DNA of 64,000 nt from Frigidibacter sp. ROC022 (GTDB lineage Bacteria; Pseudomonadota; Alphaproteobacteria; Rhodobacterales; Rhodobacteraceae). Below the pieces are notes generated by a model. The model did no database searches. It was not told where the DNA came from and saw only the letters and a list, made by a program, of their open reading frames with translations. The position numbers were made by a program, and so were the translations under genes. The stretch covers positions 449,001-513,000 of the forward strand of contig NZ_JANQDU010000002.1 in assembly GCF_024723735.1 (NCBI RefSeq), read 5' to 3'. Position 1 is the stretch's first letter, and every line of letters begins with the position of its first letter. Shown piece by piece: positions 57,621 to 64,000 of the stretch.

Positions 57621-58085
57621 TCAATGGCGCGGGTCGGTCCCGGGCGTCGGATCATCGTCGAGGCGTTCGAACTCGGCGTCGATCACGTCGCCGGGGCCAT
57701 CCGGTCGCGGACCCGCGGGACCGCTGCGGAAGGCCACCACCTCGATCCGTTTCCTGATTGCCGCATAGATCGCGGCCCGGACCGGCGGGATCAGCAGGAT
57801 CAAACCGGTCGCATCGGTCAGAAAGCCCGGAGTCAGCAGGAGGGCGCCGGAAAACAGGATCATTGCGCCGTCGAACAGGGCGCCCGTCGGATCCCGCAAT
57901 TCGGAGACCGAAGAGCGCAAGGCCAGAAAGGCCCCGACGCCTTGACGTCGGATCAACTGCGATCCCAGCAGAGCCGTCAGGACGACGATGAGAAGCGTCG
58001 GCCACAGCCCGATTGCCCCGCCCACCTGAATAAACAGGGCGATTTCGATGACCGGCACCAGCACCAGTGCCAGGAATAACCACAT
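57621..58085 (-). CDS. fxsA: FxsA family membrane protein
   Basis: A 154-residue inner-membrane protein of the FxsA family: hydrophobic start MWLFLALVLVPVIEIALFI, two or three further helices (LWPTLLIVVLTALLG, LFSGALLLTPGFLTD, LILLIPPVRAAIY), then a hydrophilic C-terminus. FxsA overproduction relieves F-exclusion of phage T7 in E. coli; its real function is unclear. AAAGGA lies 7 bases before ATG 58085; the upstream ATG at 58103 contains that ribosome site, so the shorter form is preferred. Confidence 0.9.
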   Translation of the reverse strand: MWLFLALVLVPVIEIALFIQVGGAIGLWPTLLIVVLTALLGSQLIRRQGVGAFLALRSSVSELRDPTGALFDGAMILFSGALLLTPGFLTDATGLILLIPPVRAAIYAAIRKRIEVVAFRSGPAGPRPDGPGDVIDAEFERLDDDPTPGTDPRH

Positions 58086-58191
58086 CCGTTGATCCTTTCT
58101 CATGCCCCGCCATGTGGACTCCGTGCGGGGCAGTGCCTACATATGTCCCGATCGGGCGTGTTGCACCCCCGTAAACTCGGATGAGGGCAGG

Positions 58192-58860
58192 ATGAATTCT
58201 GGCGTAGTTCAGCTTCTGGTACTGGCGGCGGTCGCCATCTTTTTGATTCTCAAGCTGAAAAACGTTTTGGGGACCCGTGACGGATTCGAGAAACCGGCGC
58301 TGCGCGATGATCCGCCTGCCGCCCGGGCCGAACGCCGCGGCGCCGACCTGTCGGTTGTCGAGGGCGGGCTGGACCGCGACATCGTCGATCACGTCAAGGC
58401 AGGCAGCCCCGCCGCCGATGCGCTGGCCCGGATGAAGGCTGCGGAACCGTCCTTTACCGTGGTCGAGTTCCTGAGCGGCGCCAAGGGTGCCTATGAGATG
58501 ATCGTCATGGCCTTCGAGCGCGGCGACATGGAGAGCATCCGCCCCTTTCTGGCGCCGGAAGTCGATGCGACCTTCACCGCTGCGGTCGAGGATCGCAAGG
58601 CCAAGGGCCTGACCATCGAAGCCAGCTTCCACGGCCTGCGGGAAATGGAAGTGACCGATGCCGAATACGATCCGGCCACGCGCATGGCCGAAGTGACGGT
58701 CCGCTTCGTCGGCGAGCTGTCCTCGGTCGTCCGGGATGCGAAGGGCGAGATCATCGACGGCAACAAGGAAGAGATCCGGCGTCAGCGGGATGTCTGGACC
58801 TTCTCGCGCGTGATGGGCTCCGGCAACCCGAACTGGACCCTCACCGCCACGGGCGAATGA
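58192..58860 (+). CDS. Tim44-like domain protein
   Basis: A 222-residue protein: an N-terminal membrane anchor (VVQLLVLAAVAIFLILKLK), an acidic linker and a Tim44/TimA-type domain (AYEMIVMAFERGDMESIRPFLAPEV, EASFHGLREMEVTDAEYD, EVTVRFVGELSSVV). AGGGCAGG precedes the ATG at 58192. Alphaproteobacterial homologues are proposed relatives of mitochondrial Tim44; they are not part of a TIM complex. The stop overlaps the mltA start (ATGA). Divergent from fxsA. Confidence 0.9.
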   Translation: MNSGVVQLLVLAAVAIFLILKLKNVLGTRDGFEKPALRDDPPAARAERRGADLSVVEGGLDRDIVDHVKAGSPAADALARMKAAEPSFTVVEFLSGAKGAYEMIVMAFERGDMESIRPFLAPEVDATFTAAVEDRKAKGLTIEASFHGLREMEVTDAEYDPATRMAEVTVRFVGELSSVVRDAKGEIIDGNKEEIRRQRDVWTFSRVMGSGNPNWTLTATGE

Positions 58861-59900
58861 GGGCCGGGGGTGCCGCGCTTCTCCTTGCGGCACTGATGCT
58901 GGTGCCGATGCCTGCGGCAGCCGACCCCCAGATCACGATCCTGGATTTCGACGCACTTCCCGGCTGGCCCGAGGACCGGCTCGACCGGGCCCTGACGGTC
59001 TTTGCCGAGACCTGCGACGGGCTGAGCGGCCCCGATTGGCGGTCGGTCTGCAACCTGGCGCGCAGCAATCCCGATCCGCGCGACTTCTTCGAGCTGCTGT
59101 TCCGGCCGGTGCTGATCGAGGACGGCGATCCCGCGTTGTTCACGGGCTATTACGAGCCCGAGCTGCACGGGGCCCTGACCCCCGACGATACCTATCGTTT
59201 TCCGATCTACAGCCTGCCGCCCGACTTCACCCCCGGCGAACCCTATCCGACCCGCGACGAGATCGAGCGCGAGAAGCTGCTCGAGGGCAAGGGTCTGGAA
59301 ATCGCCTGGGTCGATGACGCGGTCGATGCGTTCTTTCTGCAGGTTCAGGGGTCGGGCCGGATCGTGCTTCCGGACGGCAAGGTGATCCGGGTCGGCTATG
59401 CCGGCAAGAACGGCCAGCCCTACCGGTCTATCGGCCAGGAACTGGTCCGGCGCGGGGTCTACAAGGCGCATCAGGTTTCGGCCAGCGTCATCCGGAACTG
59501 GGTGCGGCGAAACGGCGAGGAAGGGCTGGAGCTACTGCATCACAACCCGTCCTTCGTCTTTTTCCGAAAGGTCGATGAAGTGCCGCCCGAAAAGGGTCCG
59601 CTCGGGGCGATGAACCGCTCGATCACCGCGATGCGGTCGATCGCGGTCGATCCGGCCTTCGTGCCGCTCGGGGCGCCGGTCTGGATCGACAAGGGCGGAG
59701 AGGTGCCGATGCGGCGGCTGATGGTGGCGCAGGATACCGGATCGGCGATCAAGGGCGCGCAGCGGGCCGACATCTTCTTCGGCACAGGCGCCGAGGCGGG
59801 CCGCAAGGCCGGCAGGGTCCGCGATCCGGGCCGGTTGGTCGTGTTGCTGCCGATCCAGCGCGCCTATGCCCTGGCCGAAGACTGGGCGCCGGTCCGATGA
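58857..59900 (+). CDS. mltA: Membrane-bound lytic murein transglycosylase A
   Basis: A 347-residue transglycosylase: signal peptide (GAALLLAALMLVPMPAAA), MltA beta-barrel region (FTGYYEPELHGALTPDDTYRFPIY, VQGSGRIVLPDGKVIRVGYAGKNGQPYRSIG) and the C-terminal 3D domain with QDTGSAIKGAQRADIFFG, which holds the catalytic aspartate. It cleaves glycan strands. No lipobox is obvious, so it may be periplasmic or signal-anchored. ATG 58857 overlaps the Tim44-like gene and the stop overlaps smr. Confidence 0.95.
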   Translation: MRAGGAALLLAALMLVPMPAAADPQITILDFDALPGWPEDRLDRALTVFAETCDGLSGPDWRSVCNLARSNPDPRDFFELLFRPVLIEDGDPALFTGYYEPELHGALTPDDTYRFPIYSLPPDFTPGEPYPTRDEIEREKLLEGKGLEIAWVDDAVDAFFLQVQGSGRIVLPDGKVIRVGYAGKNGQPYRSIGQELVRRGVYKAHQVSASVIRNWVRRNGEEGLELLHHNPSFVFFRKVDEVPPEKGPLGAMNRSITAMRSIAVDPAFVPLGAPVWIDKGGEVPMRRLMVAQDTGSAIKGAQRADIFFGTGAEAGRKAGRVRDPGRLVVLLPIQRAYALAEDWAPVR

Positions 59901-60481
59901 GGCGTCGCAAGCTGCGGAAGGATGAATCCGAGCTCTGGGCCAAGGTGATCGAAGCCGCCAAGCCCCTGCACCCGGACACGGCTGCCTTCCATCGCCCGGC
60001 GCCTGCCAAGCCGCAGATCCCGGAACGCCAGCCTCCCCTGCCCGACGATTTCGGCCTGCCACCGTTGAGCAGACATCAGCGACCTTCGACCGCCGGGGTC
60101 TCTCTGGATCTGCGTCCCACGGTCTCGGAGCGGCTGGCATCGCAGCGGATCGAGATGGACCGCAAGAAATTCGGCAAGATGAAGCGCGGCAAGCTGGCGC
60201 CCGATGCCCGGATCGACCTGCATGGCATGACCCAGGCCCAGGCGCATTCGGCGCTGACCGGCTTTCTGATGAGATCGTATTCCACCGGGCACCGGCTGGT
60301 CCTGGTCATCACCGGAAAGGGTCCGGGCCCGGCGATGGGCGGTGTCCTGCGGCATCAGGTGCCGCACTGGCTGTCGCTGCCGCCAATGCGGGAACTGGTC
60401 CTGCAACTGTCGGAAGCGCATCGGAGCCATGGCGGTTCGGGTGCGATCTATGTCTACCTGCGCCGCAAACGCGAGGGCTGA
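59897..60481 (+). CDS. Smr domain protein
   Basis: A 194-residue protein: a Pro-rich N-terminal half and a C-terminal Smr domain with IDLHGMTQAQAHSAL (DLHG at 107-110) and VITGKG (138-142). Smr domains are nucleases, known from MutS2 and stand-alone forms. ATG 59897 overlaps the mltA stop as ATGA, so the two are coupled. Function in DNA or RNA turnover is likely but not shown. Followed by an oppositely oriented lipoprotein gene. Confidence 0.91.
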   Translation: MRRRKLRKDESELWAKVIEAAKPLHPDTAAFHRPAPAKPQIPERQPPLPDDFGLPPLSRHQRPSTAGVSLDLRPTVSERLASQRIEMDRKKFGKMKRGKLAPDARIDLHGMTQAQAHSALTGFLMRSYSTGHRLVLVITGKGPGPAMGGVLRHQVPHWLSLPPMRELVLQLSEAHRSHGGSGAIYVYLRRKREG

Positions 60482-60499
60482 GGCCAAGGCCCGTCCGGC

Positions 60500-61594
60500 C
60501 TAGTTCGTTCCGGGTGCCAGCGGCGACAGCACCAGCTCGGTCGCGTTCCGCACCGAGACCAGAACCCCCGGCAGCAGGCCGATGTTATGCGCCGCGCCGC
60601 CCCGGAATGCCTGGTCGAGCGCCGCCGCACCGGTGAGCAGCCGGATCAGCACCGGAGAGGTTCCGGGCGTGAAATGCCCGATCCCGGAGGAAAACGACGT
60701 CACGTCGATCACCGTGACATCGAGGTCGGACACGGCCTCGGCCGAAAGGATGTTGCCCAGCCGCCGGTCGCGGCCCGAGATCAGCGACGACAGGAACAGC
60801 GCCCTGTCCTTGCGCGACACGAAGATGGCAAAGGGTTGCGGCAGCTTGCCGATCCGCCTGGCCTGGCTGCGGAACAGATCGACGTCGATATCGGGCGAGA
60901 TCAGCACCACCCCCTTGATCAGTCGCGAGACCGATCCCGGATCGCCGATCTCGGTCTGGCGCAGGACTTCGAGCGTCAGCATGGCGCCCATCGAATGGCC
61001 GACGATCAGAATCCGCCGGGCGCCGGCGGCATGGATGGTGTGGATCAGCTGCTCCAGCGCGTCGCGGGCGATCAGCTGGCTGTCGCGGTCGTATTCGTAG
61101 CCCAGCGTCGAGGCGGCGGAGGGCCAGGCGTAATGCACCGCGACCCCGTTGATCCGGAAGTCATGCGCCAGCTGCGCGATCCGCAGGACGCCGTCGCCGA
61201 AGGTGTTGTTGAACCCGTGGACATAGACCACGGCCTCGCGATTGTCGGCGGGCCGCCGGGCGAATTCGCGGGCCAGAGCCTGCTGGAAGGCCGGCTGGCC
61301 GTCATAGTCGATACGATCGGACACGAAGAACTCGGTCTTTGGATCGACATGGCGACCGGTCGGGAAGTCCAGCTCTCCGGGTTCACGCTCGGGCGGGATC
61401 GAGATGGTCATCTGCAGGAAACTGGGCGTTTCCGACCGTTCCGACGAGAACTGGCCGTCGGCCGTCTCCTTGCGGGTGGTGGCGATGAAGACGGTCTCGG
61501 TTTCGGTGACGCCCGGAACGTGTCGGACGATCGCATCCGCCCGCGGCACGCAGGCCGATACCAGCAGCACCAGTATGAACAACCGCGCGGCCAC
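60500..61594 (-). CDS. Alpha/beta hydrolase lipoprotein (DUF900-like)
   Basis: A 364-residue protein that begins with a lipoprotein signal (AARLFILVLLVSACV; lipobox LVSAC). The hydrolase part has YVHGFNNTFGDGVLR and the nucleophile elbow ILIVGHSMGAMLTLEVL, with the later GHFTPGTSPVLI holding a possible catalytic histidine. The GTG at 61594 is 5 bases from GGGAG; a GTG at 61597 is only 2 bases from it. It is probably an envelope esterase or lipase-like enzyme; substrate unknown. It lies downstream of hslU on the same strand. Confidence 0.85.
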   Translation of the reverse strand: MAARLFILVLLVSACVPRADAIVRHVPGVTETETVFIATTRKETADGQFSSERSETPSFLQMTISIPPEREPGELDFPTGRHVDPKTEFFVSDRIDYDGQPAFQQALAREFARRPADNREAVVYVHGFNNTFGDGVLRIAQLAHDFRINGVAVHYAWPSAASTLGYEYDRDSQLIARDALEQLIHTIHAAGARRILIVGHSMGAMLTLEVLRQTEIGDPGSVSRLIKGVVLISPDIDVDLFRSQARRIGKLPQPFAIFVSRKDRALFLSSLISGRDRRLGNILSAEAVSDLDVTVIDVTSFSSGIGHFTPGTSPVLIRLLTGAAALDQAFRGGAAHNIGLLPGVLVSVRNATELVLSPLAPGTN

Positions 61595-61644
61595 CACGAC
61601 TCCCCGTCCGATCGGCGCGGGGTCCGGCCCCGCCGTCCCGAAGC

Positions 61645-62952
61645 CTAGAGCATATGGCGGCTGACATCCACCGAGCGGCGCAGGTCGCCGAGATGTTCCA
61701 CGACATAGGCGGCATCGACGACCACCTCGTCGCCTTCCCGGTCCGGGGCGCTGAAGGACAGGTCCTCGAAGACCCGTTCGACAATGGTGTAGAGCCGTCG
61801 CGCGCCGATGTTCTCCACCGCCTGATTGACCTCGGCCGCGATGCCGGCGACCTCGGCGATCCCGTCCTCGGTGAAGCGCACCTTCACGCCTTCGGTCTCC
61901 ATCAGCGCGGTATATTGCAACGTCAGGGCATTCTCGGTTTCCGACAGGATCCGCACGAAGTCGTCCTTGCTCAGCGCCTTCAGCTCGACCCGGATCGGCA
62001 ATCGGCCCTGAAGTTCCGGCAGCAGGTCCGAGGGCTTGGCGACATGGAAGGCGCCGGATGCGATGAACAGCACATGGTCGGTCTTGACCGGGCCGTATTT
62101 TGTGGACACCGTCGTGCCCTCGATCAGCGGCAGCAGATCGCGCTGCACGCCTTCGCGGCTGACATCGGCGCCGCGCGCGTCGGATCGGGCGCAGACCTTG
62201 TCGATCTCGTCCAGGAACACGATCCCGTCTTCCTCGACCGAGGAAATCGCCGAGCGTTGCACGGCCTCGTCGTCGAGCAGCTTGTCGGCCTCTTCCTGAA
62301 CCAGCAGGTCATGGCTTTCGGCAACCGTCATCCTGCGCTTGGTGGTGCGGCCGCCGAAGGCCTGACCCAGCATCTTCTGCAGGTCGCCCATCTGGCTTTC
62401 CATCCCCGGCATCCCGCCCATGCCGAACATCGGAATCGAGGGGGACGGCTCGGCCAGCTCCAGCTCGATCACCGTGTCGTCCAGCTCACCGCGTTTCAGC
62501 TTGTTGCGGAACATCTCGCGGGTCTGTTCGCGGGCATCCTTGCCGGCCAGCGCCTCGATCACCCGTTCCTCGGCGGCGGCATGGGCGCGGGCACGCACCT
62601 CTTCGCGCATGTGTTCGCGGGTCATCACGATCGCCGCATCGACCAGATCGCGGACGATCTGGTCGACGTCGCGGCCGACATAGCCGACCTCGGTGAACTT
62701 GGTCGCTTCGACCTTCAGGAACGGTGCCCGCGCCAGCTTGGCCAGGCGCCGCGAAATCTCGGTCTTGCCGACACCGGTCGGGCCGATCATCAGGATGTTC
62801 TTCGGATAGACCTCGTCGCGCAGATCGTCGCCCAGCTGCTTGCGCCGCCAGCGGTTGCGCAGCGCGACCGCGACGGCGCGCTTGGCGTCGTTCTGGCCGA
62901 TGATGTGGCGGTCGAGCTCGGAAACGATCTCGCGCGGGGTCAGATTGGTCAT
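61645..62952 (-). CDS. hslU: ATP-dependent protease ATPase subunit HslU
   Basis: The unfoldase of the HslUV protease. The 435-residue protein has [22 protein letters not shown], Walker [32 protein letters not shown], the I domain ([15 protein letters not shown]), and Walker [11 protein letters not shown]. The C-terminal segment [13 protein letters not shown] docks into HslV. hslV is not adjacent; the upstream neighbour, 3 bases away, is a membrane protein that may sit between hslV and hslU. Full length. Confidence 0.98.
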   Translation of the reverse strand: MTNLTPREIVSELDRHIIGQNDAKRAVAVALRNRWRRKQLGDDLRDEVYPKNILMIGPTGVGKTEISRRLAKLARAPFLKVEATKFTEVGYVGRDVDQIVRDLVDAAIVMTREHMREEVRARAHAAAEERVIEALAGKDAREQTREMFRNKLKRGELDDTVIELELAEPSPSIPMFGMGGMPGMESQMGDLQKMLGQAFGGRTTKRRMTVAESHDLLVQEEADKLLDDEAVQRSAISSVEEDGIVFLDEIDKVCARSDARGADVSREGVQRDLLPLIEGTTVSTKYGPVKTDHVLFIASGAFHVAKPSDLLPELQGRLPIRVELKALSKDDFVRILSETENALTLQYTALMETEGVKVRFTEDGIAEVAGIAAEVNQAVENIGARRLYTIVERVFEDLSFSAPDREGDEVVVDAAYVVEHLGDLRRSVDVSRHML

Positions 62953-62955
62953 GGA

Positions 62956-64000
62956 TCAGCCTATCGGGTGAGCAGGAGGAAGAAAGCGGCGCAGGCGGCC
63001 CAGCGGGATCACCCGCAGCAGCGCGGCCCGGATCGGGGCCCAGAACGCGCCGAGAAGGACCAGGAACAGGCCCAGTGCCAGGATCAGCCCGGCAAAGCTC
63101 TGGTTCTCGGTGATGGGGTTCAGGGTCAGGATGACCGAGACGGTATAGCCGATCGCGGCCAGCAGGAACGACCGCCGGTCGATCACCACCGCGATCACCG
63201 CAAACAGGGCCATCAAGCCCAGGATAGTCAGGTTGGCAGCGTGGCTTTCGCGGGCCAGCAGCGTCAGGGCGACGGTGTTGATGATCATCGGCGCCGCCAC
63301 GAGATGCAGCCAGAAACCCTGCGCCGAACGGCGCGTGACGCGATGCGGATCGCTGCCGTCGAAGATCATCGCGACCGCGAATGTGGCAAGCCCGAGCGCC
63401 AGGGTAATCAGCCCGAACCCGCCACCGCCCGAGAGCACGAACAGCTCGGAAATCGAGCGGGGAGAGCCGTTCCGGGTCGCGGTCAGCAACAGCGCGGTTC
63501 CGAACAGGCCCAGGGCCATCAGCGCCATGGCGAACGGCACCTTGAAGCGCAGCCAGTAGATGAAGACCGCCACGACCGTCAGAAGGCCGGGCAGGATCAG
63601 GCTGCTGAAATCCTCGCGCGCCAGCATGAACACCTGCGCCCGCCATTGCGACAGGCCGAAGGCGGCGGTTGCCGCGAACATGATCGACAGCAGGATCGCC
63701 GGCCCGACCATGCGGCGGTAGCGGATGAAGTATTCCGACATCAGCCAGATCATCGCCACGGTGACGACCATGTAGGTGCTCAGGGTCAGCCGCCATGTCT
63801 CGGGGTTGGCATAGAGCACCCAGAATGCCAGCCCGATCCAGCCGGCGCCGAGGATGCAGAGGCCGACCATGATGAAGATCTCGTTGAAGCCGCGGAACAG
63901 CTCGAACGGCTCGTCGCCCGCGGACAGATCCTCGCGTGCGCCGCGCCGGCTGTGCGCCAGCGCCGTCAGTGCCGCGGCCTGGCCTTCCTTCAACACTCCG
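62956..64000 (-). CDS. Polytopic membrane protein, 5' end at or beyond window edge
   Basis: At least 346 residues with about ten hydrophobic segments (for example IMVGLCILGAGWIGLAFWVL, LILPGLLTVVAVFIYWL and LILALGLFLVLLGAFWAP), so an inner-membrane protein. A GTG at 63996 could be its start, but the frame may continue outside the window. It ends 3 bases before hslU and so is probably co-transcribed with it. I do not recognise the family; DUF2157-like proteins are a possible relation. Function unknown. Confidence 0.7.
   Translation of the reverse strand, partial: GVLKEGQAAALTALAHSRRGAREDLSAGDEPFELFRGFNEIFIMVGLCILGAGWIGLAFWVLYANPETWRLTLSTYMVVTVAMIWLMSEYFIRYRRMVGPAILLSIMFAATAAFGLSQWRAQVFMLAREDFSSLILPGLLTVVAVFIYWLRFKVPFAMALMALGLFGTALLLTATRNGSPRSISELFVLSGGGGFGLITLALGLATFAVAMIFDGSDPHRVTRRSAQGFWLHLVAAPMIINTVALTLLARESHAANLTILGLMALFAVIAVVIDRRSFLLAAIGYTVSVILTLNPITENQSFAGLILALGLFLVLLGAFWAPIRAALLRVIPLGRLRRFLPPAHPIG

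Overview
The window is a high-GC, gene-dense stretch of bacterial chromosome. Its content and gene order (rho-hemJ-[gap]-maf-aroE-coaE-dnaQ-secB, parAB-rsmG-mnmG-mnmE, rimP-nusA-ylxR-infB, a NaChBac-type sodium channel, HemJ instead of HemG, GTG/ATGA-coupled genes) point to an alphaproteobacterium, most likely Rhodobacteraceae. Almost everything is core housekeeping sequence. No insertion sequence, prophage, CRISPR array, rRNA or tRNA gene was seen.

Layout. 1-9 kb: end of radC, a secreted PBP/OmpA protein and an unknown secreted protein, secA, divergent to a parvulin-type PPIase, argJ and mutT. 9-14.7 kb: a 46-codon gene behind a palindromic promoter, then the leftward rimP-nusA-ylxR-infB operon, with a terminator-like hairpin in its leader and a UUCG terminator at its end. 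14.8-15.5 kb: a less GC-rich islet with an orphan nuclease-like ORF and, convergent to it, a candidate structured small RNA with its own promoter and terminator. 15.5-24.8 kb: pip, ubiG, marR, grxC, comF, a methyltransferase-like gene, hemH, an envelope group (two L,D-transpeptidases around a CAP lipoprotein), a voltage-gated sodium channel and an RlmD-type rRNA methyltransferase. 24.8-34.9 kb: an ABC exporter pair, CCA-adding-type enzyme, NudL, Hsp33, a Nudix protein, a PP2C response regulator facing an Hpt protein, and argG. 34.9-46.6 kb: an HlyC-like acyltransferase coupled to a Hint-domain protein, a sulfotransferase-like gene coupled to maeB, mutS, grpE-hrcA, and rph-rdgB-hemW.

46.6-58 kb looks like the chromosome origin region. 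ParB and ParA, three parS sites within 2 kb, then rsmG, mnmG, mnmE, rho and hemJ run leftwards; maf, aroE, coaE and dnaQ run rightwards. Between hemJ and maf lies a 405-bp gene-free interval with AT-rich segments and several DnaA-box-like sequences. It is proposed as oriC. 57-64 kb holds secB, fxsA, a Tim44-like gene, mltA, smr, a lipoprotein hydrolase, hslU and a polytopic membrane protein cut by the window edge.

Many genes are translationally coupled through ATGA or TGATG overlaps (argJ-mutT, ylxR-infB, Hint-hlyC, maeB-sulfotransferase, cca-nudL, maf-aroE-coaE, Tim44-mltA-smr). The least explained features are the nuclease/small-RNA islet, the HlyC/Hint pair, the oriC/parS arrangement and a 9-bp tandem repeat that encodes the voltage sensor of the sodium channel. 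Everything here was read by eye; no database search, folding or alignment was run.
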